From positions 116,645,083-116,709,082 of the forward strand of contig JARCOQ010000002.1 in the NCBI GenBank assembly GCA_029207755.1: 64,000 nucleotides of DNA, given 5' to 3'. The notes under the pieces are model-generated. The model did not search any database. It saw only the letters and a program-made list of their open reading frames with translations, and had not been told where the DNA came from. Every line of letters starts with the position of its first letter. The stretch's first letter is position 1. The position numbers and the translations under genes are program-made. Shown here in pieces: positions 34,362-49,132 of the stretch. Origin of the DNA: Chamaea fasciata (taxonomy: Eukaryota; Chordata; Aves; Passeriformes; Sylviidae).

Positions 34362-34480
34362 CAGAGCAGGCTGGAGCAGCCTGGCACAGTGCAAGGTCAC
34401 CCTGCCCATGGTGGGGGTGGAACGAGATGGGCTTTAGGATTCCTTCCAACCCAAACCTTTTTGTGGTGCTCTGATGACTC
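34362..34480 (+). mobile_element. CR1 3'-end fragment
   Basis: A tail ending TTCCTTCCAACCCAAACCTT, downstream of a G/T-rich tract. Confidence 0.65.
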
Positions 34481-34919
34481 AGGTCTCTGCTGGAGACCTC
34501 GGGAGAGGCTTTCCAGGTCTCAGACACAGATGAAGAAAATGTTTTCCTGCCTTAGCATCCTCCTGCAGTCATCGTGGGCCTCCTGCAGCTCCTGGCACAC
34601 ACAAGGTGCATTCCCTGGGCCCCCCATGCCCTGGTGCAGGAGGTTTGGGGGCTGGAGGTCTCTCTCCGAAGCGGTGGGGTGGCGAAAGGACCCCAGAGTG
34701 GCTCTCCCAGAGCGTCCCCTCCTCCCTCAGGGCGGATGGATCGTGGCTCAGCCGGAGCTCTGCGGGGCTGTTTGTCCCAGATGTGCTGCTGTCCTGGTGA
34801 TAACGTGTGGCCTTGCAGCCTGGCCCGGGGGGGCTGCACTCGTGTCCTTGGGGCCACCAGCTGTGCCAGGTCCTCAGGAGTGCCCGGCCCCCAGAGTCCT
34901 GCCCGGCTGCTGCCTGTGC

Positions 34920-35060
34920 CAAACCTCTCCTCTGCTGTCCCCTCTCCTCTGCTGTCCCCTCTCCTCTGCTGTCCCCTCTCTGTCCCCTCTCCTCTGCTGT
35001 CCCCTCTCTGTCAGCTCTGTCCCCTCTCTCTCTAGCTCTGTCCCCTGTCCCGTGCTGTCC
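34920..35060 (+). repeat. CTCTCCTCTGCTGTCCC minisatellite just upstream of FOLR1 start
   Basis: Imperfect 14-17 bp units of C/T-rich sequence in the 5' UTR or proximal promoter of FOLR1, ending 35 bp before the ATG. Confidence 0.8.
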
Positions 35061-35094
35061 CCTGTCTGTCCCTCTGCACATCTCCGTTCCCGGG

Positions 35095-37715
<2,621 letters not shown>

Positions 37716-37922
37716 CCGCTCTGTGCAGGGGCACTGCTCCAGCTGCCCTGCAGGAGGAACTGGCACAGCTAACTCTGTCTATCTGTCTGTCTGTCCCAGT
37801 GCTCAGCATAAGTTGGGCCTTGACAGCACCTCGTGGCTGCTGGCCATGGCCGTGTGCCGGCCTGGCTGAGCTCTGGTCTCTGTCCTTGGGGCTGCTGTGG
37901 CTCCCTGGAGGCTGGCTTCGGT

Positions 37923-37928
37923 AATAAA
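37923..37928 (+). terminator. FOLR1 poly(A) signal
   Basis: AATAAA 208 bp after the stop codon, followed by a T-rich/GT stretch. Confidence 0.75.
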
Positions 37929-38077
37929 GTCTTGCTCTGGATCAGCCTCGGTGCACTGATGTGAAACCCTCCCGAGAATGGGGATGGGTCCTGGGGGTGG
38001 AGGGAGGTGCCTGGGCTGGGGGTGGTGCTGGCTGTGGGGTCTGCAAGGGTAGGAATTGGCCTGGGGGAGAAAAGATC

Positions 38078-38600
38078 ATAAAACTGTAAATGGTTCGGAT
38101 TGGGAGAGATGACAAACCTCATCCCATCCCACCCCTGCCATGGCAGGGACACCTCCCACTGTCCCCAGTGTCCAGCCTGGCCTTGGGCACTGCCAGGGAT
38201 CCAGGGGCAGCCACAGCAAATATGGGAATTCCATCCCAGCCCCTCTCCACCCTGCCAGGGAACAATTCCTGCCCAGGATCCATTTAACCCTGCCTTCCTT
38301 CAGGGTAAAGCCATTCCCTGTGTCCTGTCCCTCCATGCCTTGGGAATTGTCTCTCTCCAGGTTTCCTGGGGCTCCTTCAGGCCCTGCAAGGCCACCCTGA
38401 GCTCAGCCCAAAGCTTCTCCTGTCCAGGCTGAACAATCCCAGCTGTGCCAGCCTTTCCTCCCAGCAGAGCTGCTCCATCCCTCTGCTCATCCTGGAGCCT
38501 CCTCTGGGCTCTCTCCAGCAGCTCCACGTCCTCCCCGTGCTGGCCCAGGGCTGGGGCAGCTCTGCAGGTGGGCTCTCTGAGGAGCAGCGTGTCCTGGCTG
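38078..38600 (-). mobile_element. CR1 3' fragment, longest of main subfamily
   Basis: An inverted copy that continues past the usual breakpoint into GAACAATCCCAGCTGTGCCA and CCTCTGGGCTCTCTCCAGCA, the 3' part of the CR1 body. It starts 150 bp after the FOLR1 poly(A) signal. Confidence 0.8.
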
Positions 38601-39474
38601 TGCCCCTGGAGCCTCCCTGCCCTGCCCAGGTGAGCTGCCTCAGCCCTGCCCACACCTGCCAAGGGCTCAGGAGCCCTTCAAAGCAGGGTGAAGGGTCCCA
38701 GACCTGCGGGACCTGTGCAAACACTGCTGTGCTTGTTCGGGGATTTTCTTCCTCTGAGGCAGAAACTTCAGCAGAACTGCAGCAACCTGTTGGAGGGAAA
38801 CACAGAGGGTGGGAAGAGCTGGGTGGAGTGGGGGGGAGACAGGGGGTCCTGCTGCTTTTGGGGTTGGAGAGAACAGAAACCAGCCTGACTCCTCAATCTC
38901 AAAGCTCAACATCCCGAGTGAGGTGAAGGTGTGGCAGGGCAGGTGAAGCCCCCGAGAAAGGAACGCCCAGGTGACGCCACTGATCCTTCCCCAAAGCTGC
39001 TGAGCTGGCACAGCCCAGAGACACCCGGCTGCCCGCCCAGGGTCTTCATCCCGGAAAAGCCCAGTCCCAGTTTTTTAATCTGGGCATCTTCTGACACCCC
39101 CTTTGCCTGAGCACCTTCTAGGGGTGCCCCTCAGCGTCACTGCTGAAGGCTGGGCCAAGGAGATTTGCTCAGGGCCCTTGGTCTGGGTGAGTGACATCAG
39201 CCTCTGCTCAATAATGGGTTTGCTGGCTTTAACAGACCTGCTTCACACTGTGCTGGAGGTGTGGCTGCCTGTGCTGTGCAGTAAATAATGCTGATCGAGA
39301 GCTCTTATCTGATCATTATCATAATTGTCAGAGTCCAGGGCATTCCTCTGGATGCCCTGGGAGGCTACGGATCTGAGCAAGAGGGTTTGAGGTCTGCCCA
39401 GGGGGGGTTGGAATCTGTCCAGGGGGGTTTGGGAGCTGTACAGGGGGGTTGGAAACCCTAGCACAGAGCCCAGG

Positions 39475-40025
39475 AGGACACTGCCTTTGACTTCAGTCCA
39501 TGGGAACGGCTTCCAACATTGAGGGAAGAATTACAAACCACAGAGATGTGAAAAAAGTAGTTTAGTTTGGTATAGGATGAGAAATGATGCAGTTTTGAGT
39601 TTTTAGAATATAGGTACGTGGGGGATTTAGGGTGTTGCCCTGAGTTCTTCCTTCTTCTCCCCTGGCCTCCATCTTCTGGTGACAGTGGCACAAAGTGGTT
39701 TAAGGAGATTGGATTAAAGTTGACCATTCTAGTCTAGGTGACAGGTATTGGAATTGAAGTGTAAAGAGGTGACACGTAACTTTCCGTATAAAGGGACTGT
39801 GACGTCCCACTGTGGGGGGAGTCACTCGTGTCCCAGCTGCTGTTCAGATCTCGGCTGGGCACCGAGAACATTTTAAGATATGAAACAATAAACAACACGA
39901 AATATCAAGAAAACCAGACCTTGAGGACTCTGCTTCTTTCTTGCGACCTGGCTCGGGGCTTTCAGAGGGAAAAAAGCCTTTTTACCATCTTTACGCTGGG
40001 GTGAGGAGACCAAACCCGACAATAA
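39475..40025 (+). mobile_element. Probable solo LTR of another family
   Basis: An AT-richer block unlike its surroundings, with AACAATAAACAACACG near 39885 followed by a GACCTTGAGGACTC-type R/U5-like stretch. It ends near GACCAAACCCGACAA. No coding region is linked to it. Boundaries are uncertain. Confidence 0.5.
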
Positions 40026-41100
40026 TGAACCATTTATTCACGTAAATGTGTTTGGGTTCCCACCCTAAACCCTGGAGCACTCTGTCACGTCAGGGTTCAA
40101 TCACAGCAATGCTTCAGACACCAACCATTGCCCAGGTCTGGGCTGGGCTGGATCCAGACTCCCCTCTGGGAAGGAGTTCGGGCAGCCACACAGCCCAGCT
40201 GGGGTGGGGCGGTGGTTTTGGGGTCCCTGGGGATGTTTGGGGCTCCTTTCTGCTCCTCATGACTCCGTGGGAGGATCTTGTGACAAATTTTGTCTCCCAC
40301 TCCGCCCACGGGGCAAGGCCAGGGCTGCCAGGGCCAGGCCAACTCCGGGCCGCAGAGCTTTGTCGTACTTCAAATATTTTCAGGAGTTTTTAGATCAGAG
40401 CAGTTGTTTCCAGAAGCTTTTCTGGCTCGTTTTTATTTTGAAATGTTCTGAATGATGTGGCCTCTGTCACAGCTGATCACTGATTTCTTGCCTTTACATG
40501 AAACAGAGGAGCACTTTCCCTCCCTGACTTAAATACGATGCATTTAATCTAATTGCTCTAAACACAGTATCCTGTCTCCGAAATGTGAAGGTGGAGCCCA
40601 CAACTGACCAGGGCTTAGAAATGTTCTCTAGCCCATGTTGGGCTGTGAGGTTTGCCCTGCCTGCCCCAGGGAGGGACAGGGGAGATGAACACAGGGAGCT
40701 GATTCCTGCCACAGCAGTCTCCATAAAGGACAGAAATCAAACAACTCAGAAGGCAAAGCTTCTGGAGGGGAGGGGGAACCTGCTTTGGGCAGTTCCTGCT
40801 CTCTGGATTTGGTGTCTGTGCGCGTTCTGCTCAGCCCGGCTGCTGTCCGAGAGATGTCCAGGTTCCTGTCTCTCAGAAGTGCCTTGGGACCCTGCAGAGG
40901 AGAGGTGTGATCTCCTCCTGCCCCAAAACCCACACGGGCACGCTGTGCCTGGAAGGAGACCTCACCTCATGGCTTCCAGACATTTATATTTTATCCTTTA
41001 AAGCTGCTGTGGGATGAGCTCCGAGAGATGCTGCAGCAGCTCCTCTGAGGCACCCCCAGCTGCAGACACTCCCTGGACATTCCCAAGGGTTGAGTGTTCT
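40026..41100. other. Unique sequence, nothing recognised
   Basis: Lies between the probable LTR and the 42-bp array. No coding similarity is visible. Confidence 0.5.
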
Positions 41101-41104
41101 CAGC

Positions 41105-42645
41105 AATTTCTGCCAGCCCTGGCTGGTTTTCCCCCCAGAAATGGTGGGTTTGTGCAGGTTCTCGGCAATTCCTGCCAACCCTGGCTGGTTTCCCCCCAGA
41201 AATGGTGGGTTTGTGCAGGTTCTCGGCTGGTTTTCCCCCAGAAATGGTGGGTTTGTGCAGGTTCTCCGCTGGTTTTCCCCCAGAAATGGTGGGTTTGTGC
41301 AGGTTCTCGGCTGGTTTTCCCCCAGAAATGGTGGGTTTGTGCAGGTTCTCCGCTGGTTTTCCCCCAGAAATGGTGGGTTTGTGCAGGTTCTCCGCTGGTT
41401 TTCCCCCAGAAATGGTGGGTTTGTGCAGGTTCTCCGCTGGTTTTCCCCCAGAAATGGTGGGTTTGTGCAGGTTCTCCGCTGGTTTTCCCCCAGAAATGGT
41501 GGGTTTGTGCAGGTTCTCCGCTGGTTTTCCCCCAGAAATGGTGGGTTTGTGCAGGTTCTCGGCTGGTTTTCCCCAGAAATGGTGAGTTTGTGCAGGTTCT
41601 CAGCAATTCCTGCCATCCCTGGCTGGTTTCCCCCCAGAAATGGTGGGTTTGTGCAGGTTCTCGGCTGGTTTTCCCCCAGAAATGGTGGGTTTGTGCAGGT
41701 TCTCGGCTGGTTTTCCCCCAGAAATGGTGGGTTTGTGCAGGTTCTCAACTGCTTTTCCCCCAGAAATGGTGGGTTTGTGCAGGTTCTCAGCAGGTTTCCC
41801 CCCAGAAATGGTGGGTTTGTGCAGGTTCTCGGCTGGTTTTCCCCCAGAAATGGTGGGTTTGTGCAGGTTCTCAGCAATTCCTGCCATCCCTGGCTGGTTT
41901 CCCCCCAGAAATGGTGGGTTTGTGCAGGTTCTCAGCAATTCCTGCCATCCCTGGCTGGTTTTCCCCCAGAAATGGTGGGTTTGTGCAGGTTCTCGGCTGG
42001 TTTTCCCCCAGAAATGGTGAGTTTGTGCAGGTTCTCAGCAATTCCTGCCAGCCCTGGCTGGTTTCCCCCCAGAAATGGTGGGTTTGTGCAGGTTCTCAAC
42101 TGCTTTTCCCCCAGAAATGGTGGGTTTGTGCAGGTTCTCAGCAGGTTTTCCCTCAGAAATGGTGGGTTTGTGCAGGTTCTCAGCAATTCCTGCCATCCCT
42201 GGCTGGTTTTCCCCCAGAAATGGTGGGTTTGTGCAGGTTCTCGGCTGGTTTTCCCCCAGAAATGGTGGGTTTGTGCAGGTTCTCGGCTGGTTTTCCCCCA
42301 GAAATGGTGGGTTTGTGCAGGTTCTCGGCTGGTTTTCCCCCAGAAATGGTGGGTTTGTGCAGGTTCTCGGCTGGTTTTCCCCAGAAATGGTGGGTTTGTG
42401 CAGGTTCTCGGCTGGTTTTCCCCAGAAATGGTGGGTTTGTGCAGGTTCTCGGCTGGTTTTCCCCCAGAAATGGTGGGTTTGTGCAGGTTCTCGGCTGGTT
42501 TTCCCCCAGAAATGGTGGGTTTGTGCAGGTTCTCAGCAATTCCTGCCAGCCCTGGCTGGTTTCCCCCCAGAAATGGTGGGTTTGTGCAGGTTCTTGGCTG
42601 GTTTTCCCCAGAAATGGTCGGTTTGTGCAGGTTCTCAGCAGCTCC
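41105..42645 (+). repeat. 42-bp minisatellite array, about 1.5 kb
   Basis: About 33 units of GAAATGGTGGGTTTGTGCAG plus GTTCTCGGCTGGTTTTCCCC plus CA. Some units carry an extra CAATTCCTGCCATCCCTGGC spacer that recurs at intervals. The 42-bp period is 14 codons, so several frames stay open for over 600 codons without being genes. A lone related unit lies at 47985-48020. Confidence 0.95.
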
Positions 42646-43019
42646 TGCAGAGGCTGGGCTGGGGGGGAGCACAAGGGGATGGAGAGCTGGGGATGCAGGC
42701 ACAGGGACACGACTTGGGAGGAAGACGAAGAGAAACTCTTTGGTCTCAGTCCTGCCCCAAAATACTTTCTACAGCCTGGGATATCTGGCCTTCGTCCATC
42801 TCATGGATTTGCCCAAACGGCCCCAGGGGCGCATGCAGGATTATCACATTCCCCGTGGTGCCCGTGGTGATTATTTCAAGGAGAGAAGAAAGGCCTCTGA
42901 GCAGGACCTTCGCTGCTGAAGATCTTCGTTCTGTGGGGTGTTTTATTTGCTTTTGTTTGTCTGGGTTTTGTAGCTGAAAGCGCTCAGCAAGGTGGGCCTG
43001 GGAACATTGAGGTGGAGGT

Positions 43020-43165
43020 ATCTCCTTGTCCCTGGATCCCTGGCAGTGCCCAAGGGCAGGTTGGACATTGGAGACAGTGGGAGGTGTCCCTGCCATGGCA
43101 GGGGTGGCACTGGGTGGATTTAAGGTCCCTCCCAACCCAAACCCTTCCAGAATTCTCACATTGCA
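43020..43165 (+). mobile_element. CR1 3'-end fragment
   Basis: Plus tail ending TCCCTCCCAACCCAAACCCT. Confidence 0.8.
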
Positions 43166-43169
43166 CAAG

Positions 43170-44645
43170 GACAATGCCCAGGAGGTCGCGTTTCCGGAAC
43201 CCATGAGGTTCATTAGGGATGGAATCAAAATGGCAATTTTTTTTCCCCCCAAAGCCTCATCACTGCAAAGACCAGGCAAGAAGGGCACCAGGAGGTGCCA
43301 GGCATAAATCCCCACCTTTGTGGTGATCCCTGGCATGAGAAAAGAGCAGAAGTGATGATTTACAGAAGGAAATGGCACAAGCACGGAAAGAAAAAGAGGA
43401 GGATGGGAAGGCAAGGATGATTTGCATTCAGCAAGGGGCGGATTGAAGCACGAGCTGCTCTGTTATTCAAATGGGGAAGCATGTGGAGTGATGGATGGTG
43501 TGACCAGGCATGGCAAAAAAAAACCAGTTACTTGGGTTTTTTTGTTATAAATTGTTTTTCCTGAAGTAGTCTTAACATCAGCAGCAAAATAAGAAATCGG
43601 GGAGAGGAGAGAGAAAAAAAATAAAAGCCAATAAAACAGATGGTTTAAAATTAGAAGGGCAGGGCAAGGGCAGGGTGACAATTCCCACTTACAGAGGGGC
43701 AGGAGCAGCCCGGGGGCTGCTGGCAGAGATCTTGGAGGATGAACGGGAGATAAATGGGAATAAAAACCAGCGTGGAGTGAGGCAACCCCGAGCCGACCAC
43801 GGGAGAGGTGGAAAAGGGCAAAGAACCTCTGGGATTAGCACTCAGCTCCTGAAATACAGTGAGGCAGGGCAGCCCAGCCCTTCCAGAGCACAGCTGGCAG
43901 CAGAGGCTGTGGATTTCTTAGGAACAAACAGCGCCAGGAGCTGTAATTGCTGCTGCAGCCGGAGCAGCACGCCCGGGGAATTGGGCTGGCCTGGCTGCGG
44001 GCACGGCCGGGACACCTCTCACGGGAGAGCAGGGAATGACCCACACAGAGCTGCCTCCAAAGGGAGGGCAAAGCTCCTCTGGGAAGTGAAGCTGTCAGTT
44101 CTTCACCGCCGGGGGTGAAGCGTCCGACCCCTGCAGTTGTTCACTGCTGTCGTTAATGAGCCCTAAAGGAAACAGACATTTCTGGGGGTGTGTGAATGTG
44201 GCTGGTGTCACACCACACTGGGGACACAGATCTGATCTCCCCGGGAAGATCTGGCCTTTAATCCATGTGTTCCACGGGAATGCAGCAGCGTTTGTTGTCC
44301 TGCCTGAGTGCTCCCAGCTCTTGGGGTCACCCCAGCCTCCCCCCGGTGCTTCCCCAGGCAGGGGCTCCTTCCACCAGAAGGTTCCACCAGCTTCTGGGTG
44401 TTATTCCAGTGACGATAAATAGTTGTGTCTTGGTGAGGAGCCACCAACCCTCCCTGTGTTTTCATCAGCAAATCGTGTGGGCTGGTTGGGTTTCTCAGCT
44501 TTAAAGAAATAAACACATACCTGAAGCTGAGGGGGAGGTGTGTTTGTTTTTCTTGAGCATCCTGGATTTAAGGCAGACTCTGCACTCTGTGAGTCTCATC
44601 CAGACTCAGTCTGGGGACCTGACTTTGGGCAAAGATGTCACTGCA
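43170..44645. other. Unique sequence, nothing recognised
   Basis: Low-complexity A-rich patches near 43510-43630. Otherwise no repeat or gene was identified. Confidence 0.5.
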
Positions 44646-44649
44646 GTGA

Positions 44650-45090
44650 TGCCAGGTGTCATTGGAGAGTCAGTCCATGAGGAGGGGCTGAGGGAGCTGG
44701 GGAAGGGGCTGGAGCCCCAGGAGAGGCTGAGGGCGCTGGGCAAGGGGCTGAGCCTGGAGAAAAGGAGGCTCAGGGGGGACCTGGTGGCTCTGCACAAGTC
44801 CCTGCCAGGAGGGGACAGCCGGGGGGGTCGGGCTCTGCTCCCAGGGAACAGGGACAGGAGGAGAGGGAACGGCCTCGGGCTGGCCCAGGGGAGGCTCAGC
44901 TTGGCCAGCAGCAGGAATTTCCCCATGGAAAGGGTGCTCAGGCCTTGGCAGGGGCTGCCCAGGGAGCTTTGGAGTGCCCGTCCCCGCAGGTGGCACCTGG
45001 AGGTGGCACTCAGAGCTCCGGGCTGGGGACAAGGTGGGCACAGCTGGGATTCTCTGGGCTGGGAGGGCTTTTCCAGCCTCAGGGATTTGG
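44650..45090 (+). mobile_element. CR1 fragment, second subfamily, longest copy
   Basis: Reads GAGTCAGTCCATGAGGAGGG, GGAGAAAAGGAGGCTCAGGG, then CTTTGGAGTGCCCGTCCCCG and GGCTTTTCCAGCCTCAGGG. This is the conserved 3' part of the CR1 reverse transcriptase end and UTR. Confidence 0.85.
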
Positions 45091-45544
45091 GGATTTTGGA
45101 ATTCTGGCTGCTTGTGGATTTTCCCTCCAGAACTCTCCATGCAGACAAGGTTTCCCCTCCTGACTCCCCTGTGGGGCCACTGGGATCCCTAAAAGCACAA
45201 CTGATCAGACAGAGAGCAAAGTGTGACCAGAGGCTGTTTTCTCATCAGCACATTTTATAGAAAGAAGATTCTTCTGCAAGATTTATCTCCCAGCCCCAGC
45301 CTTTGGGCGAATGAAAGAAATTATCTCTCTTGAAAAACAAAACTACAAAAGGCAGGGTCAGGCATCTGATAAAATCCCAGTTTTCAGGAAGATGCATCAT
45401 TAACTGTGGTTGTTCGCTGGAGGGAAAAGTGGCCCAGGATTAAAATGATTCGCTTTTCCGAAATTCATCCAGAACCATTTTCTAACCCCGAATCTGTCGC
45501 TCCCCACAGCAAAGCCACGTCCCCGTGCTGGGTGAGGATGAAAT

Positions 45545-45690
45545 AATTACTGCTGTGGCAGCTCTGCTTCCCAGGCTGAGTCACCTGGATCCGAAGGCTC
45601 TCGGTGGCCACTGCAGGGGTCAGCCGCAAACGTCACCCCACAGGGCCCGAATTCCCAGAATTCGTGCTGTCGTGAGATAAGCTGGACAAT
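45545..45690. promoter_or_regulatory. Possible erythroid element: NF-E2-like plus GATA site
   Basis: GCTGAGTCAC at 45575-45584 and AGATAAG at 45675-45681, 90 bp apart, in otherwise single-copy sequence 8 kb beyond FOLR1. The motif pair resembles the LCR-like clusters but is sparser. Confidence 0.3.
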
Positions 45691-46249
45691 AAAAAACCCC
45701 GTAACTCCGACCACTGGGCACGGATCATCCTTCACGTGGATGATGCTGCAGCTGAAAGGAGCAGCAAAAAGAAGCAGTTCAGCAGTGAAAGTACCCAAAG
45801 GCACTTGGGTTTTACACCCAAGAAGTGCTTCAGAAAACTCACCCCGCTCTTAGCCGAGACCTTCCCGCGCAGTCCCTGGCCGTTTTCTCCTTGGACCTGT
45901 TTGCCCCAGCCCTGCTCATGCCCTGCAGACACACCCTGGGAAGCTTCTCCCCTGTTCTGCCGGCAGCCCCAGGTACACCCAGCACTCTGGTGTTTGGATC
46001 TGCTCACATCTGACTGTCCCCCGTGCCAAACCACTGGCACCCATCACTCCAGGAGGAGAAACACGCCCTGGGACCTCCCAGCCCAGCTTGTGCCACAGAA
46101 CACTCTAGAAGGGTAAGAGTTTCCAGGAAGAGTAAAGGTCCTGGTTCCCAAACTGGGAATGTGGTTAAAGAGAAAAGCCTGGGAACAACGTGAACGGGTC
46201 CTGTTTCAAGACTTGTTTTTTCCCTTGAGCCAGGTGCCATCTGGGATTT

Positions 46250-46602
46250 TCCTGAAGGAAGCCAGGGGGAGTGGAAGGTGTTCCCCCCTGCCCATGGTAG
46301 ATGGATGGAACTGGATCACAGAATCACAGAATGTCCTGAGCTGCAGGGACCCACAGGGATCACGGATCCAGCCCCTGTCCCTGCCCAGAGCCCCAACAAT
46401 CCCCCCCCGGGCATCCCTGGCAGCGCTGTCCAAAGGCTCCTGGAGCTCTGGCAGCCTCGGGGCCGTGCCCATTCCCTGGGGAGCCTGGGCAGTGCCCGGC
46501 ACCCTCTGGGGACAGCAGAACCTTTTCCTTCCAAGGGATGATCCTCACGGTCCCTTCCAACCCAAACCATTTAATGGTTTTGTGGTTCTTGGGCACCACA
46601 GG
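46250..46602 (+). mobile_element. CR1 tail (+) interrupted by an inverted CR1
   Basis: The outer element is 46250-46314 (GTGTTCCCCCCTGCCCATGG) plus 46530-46602 (TCCCTTCCAACCCAAACCAT). Between them lies an opposite-strand CR1 tail starting ACAGAATCACAGAATGTCCT. Confidence 0.7.
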
Positions 46603-46964
46603 GAGATCCCTGTGACCTGCAGGTGACAGGGACCCCGGGGAGGCTCAGCACCCCCTCAGCACCCAGCCCTCCCTCTCCTGCATGTCTGACACCCACTGGG
46701 GCAGGGAAGGGGAGCCTGTGGGCTGTGCTGGGGATGAGATGTGAGCAGCTCCCTGCTCCACACAGGGCTGTGGATGTCCCAGCAGGGCCCCGGGGACACG
46801 GGGCACGTGCCCTGCAAGGAGGGAGCTCTGCAGGCCCAGCACAGGTGAGGCTGCCACAGGTGAGGCTGAGCAGCCTCCAGGCAGCAGTCAGGGCTGTGCC
46901 AGCGGAGTTCAGGCCGGGCAGGGAATGTCTCTGGGCAGCCAGCAGAGCTCAGGCACTGCTGCAG

Positions 46965-47160
46965 CAGCCTGCTGCACCTGCTGCAGCCCTGGGCTCTCAC
47001 TGCTGCACCTGCTGCGCCTGCTGCAGCCCTGGGCTCTCACTGCTGCACCTGCTGCACCTGCTGCAGCCCTGTGCTGTCACTGCTGCACCTGCTGCGCCTG
47101 CTGCAGCCCTGTGCTCTCACTGCTGCAGCCCTGGGCTGTCACTGCTGCACCTGCTGTGAC
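46965..47160 (+). repeat. CTGCTGCACCTGCTGCAGCCCT minisatellite
   Basis: About 5-6 units of 33-45 bp made of CTGCTGCACC and CTGCAGCCCTGGGCTCTCA pieces. Confidence 0.85.
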
Positions 47161-48099
47161 CCCTGAGCCCTCACATCCCCTCCATCTGTCCGTGCAGCAC
47201 TTGCTGTTGGGCACGAAGACACGTGAGCCAAGGAGGAGAGGGCTCAGGGGGACAGAAATCTGACTTTTTCACCCAGTTTCAGCCATAAGGCTCTCTCCTC
47301 CCTCCGCACAAGGGGTGAGATGTTTGTTCATGCTGAGCCCAAACCCCGCCCTTGTTCCCAGAGCTGCAAACCCCAAAGCCCAGCAGCCACTTTAATTCCT
47401 CTCTGTGTTTGGATCCAGCAGCTCCCTGGCTCCTCTGCAGAGCCCAAAACCAACCCGCAGGAGGATTTCCCTGGGGCAGATTTGTTTTCCATCCTGCTTC
47501 CAGCACCACGGGAGTCCCAGGCTGAGGGTCGGAAAACACTTTGCTCCAGAGCCCGTGTCAGCTCCCACAGGTGTGTGCTCTGCAGAGGTGAGGTTTCACC
47601 ACAGGAGGAAGCCAGTGGAAAGATCGGGAATGTGCTGAATTCTCCACATTCGGGGTTTTCAGAATTCAACTGACTAATGGTGTGGGAAATGCTTCAGAGA
47701 AAAACAAACTTGAATGGAAGTTCAATTCAGTGGATGCCAATGGGCAGAGAGCAGACACAGGGTAATGTCCAGTCTAGAAAGGTCCCTGACATATCCCAGA
47801 AGTGGTTTCTGCCTGTTTCCCTGCACGGCAGTGAGCTAAAGGCCTGCAAAACAGCACCAGAAGTGTCCTTGTGTGGAGATCCAGGGCTCAGCGCAGGAAG
47901 GGAATGCTCAAAGAAATATTTTAGGGGTAGTTGAGTAGTAGCATTTTAATCATTCTCAGTGATTTCTCCCAGATCTGAATGGTTTCCACACCAGAAATGG
48001 TGGCTTTGTGCAGGTTGTCCAGGTAAACCCGCCCAGGAACGTGGTGCCCAAAGTGAGGGGTCAGAGCCAGAGGCTGCTGTGCAGGAGGTGGCGGGGATG

Positions 48100-48845
48100 T
48101 GGGGTCAGCGATGGTTTGGGGTCAGCCATGGTTTGGGGTCAGTGATGGTTTGGGGTCAGCCGTGGTTTGGGGTCAGCCGTGGTTTGGGGTCAGTGATGGT
48201 TTGGGGTCAGCCGTGGTTTGGGGTCAGCCATGGTTGGGGGTCAGTGATGGTTTGGGGTCAGTGATGGTTTGGGGTCAGCCATGGTTGGGGGTCAGTGATG
48301 GTTTGGGATCAGTGATGGTTTGGGGTCAGCCGTGGTTTGGGGTCAGCCGTGGTTTGGGGTCAGTGATGGTTTGGGGTCAGTGATGGTTTGGGGTCAGCCG
48401 TGGTTTGGGGTCAGTGATGGTTTGGGGTCAGTGATGGTTTGGGGTCAGCCATGGTTTGGGGTCAGTGATGGTTTGGGGTCAGTGATGGTTTGGGGTCAGT
48501 GATGGTTTGGGGTCAGCCATGGTTGGGGGTCAGTGATGGTTTGGGATCAGTGATGGTTTGGGGTCAGCCGTGGTTTGGGGTCAGTGATGGTTTGGGGTCA
48601 GCCATGGTTTGGGGTCAGCCATGGTTTGGGGTCAGTGATGGTTTGGGGTCAGCCATGGTTTGGGGTCAGCCATGGTTTGGGGTCAGTGATGATTTGGGAT
48701 CAGTGATGGTTTGGGGTCAGCCGTGGTTTGGGGTCAGCCATGGTTTGGGGTCAGTGATGGTTTGGGGTCAGTCATGGTTTGGGGTCAGCCATGGTTTGGG
48801 GTCAGCGATGGTTTGGGGTCAGCCGTGGTTTGGGGTCAGCTGTGG
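48100..48845 (+). repeat. 17-bp ATGGTTTGGGGTCAGTG minisatellite
   Basis: About 43 units in which GTCAGTGAT and GTCAGCC(A/G)T alternate. Because 17 is not a multiple of three, three units form a 17-residue repeat in every frame. Confidence 0.95.
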
Positions 48846-49077
48846 GAGCTGGGGGGACACTGGCAGCACAGAGGGAGGTGTACATGCAGGAGCACATCCC
48901 TAGACCTGCAGGGACAGCAGCCATGGAGCTGAGAGGACACTGCTCTGACCACGGCTCTGTTCCCATGGCCCTGCAGCCTCCAGCCCACAGACCCCACAGC
49001 CCAGCAGTGCTGGTCACTGCTGCCCCACGGCTGCCACACAGCTGTCACCGTGGCTGCTGGGCGGGCACTGCCACAGC

Positions 49078-49132
49078 TCCAGCTGCTGTGACAGCTCCAG
49101 CTGCTGTGACAGCTCCAGCTGCTGCCTCCATC
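49078..49132 (+). repeat. 18-bp GCTCCAGCTGCTGTGACA repeat
   Basis: Three tandem copies. Confidence 0.85.

Noticed and set aside
41105..42645. CRISPR array
   Set aside because: There are no unique spacers between repeats, units are contiguous, and the genome is avian.
41014..42977. Open frames of about 600 codons on the plus strand
   Set aside because: They are produced by a 42-bp tandem repeat open in several frames on both strands. There is no start context, domain or codon bias.
45736..46116. 126-codon plus-strand frame
   Set aside because: No recognisable domain, no splice or promoter context, and length expected by chance in GC-rich DNA.
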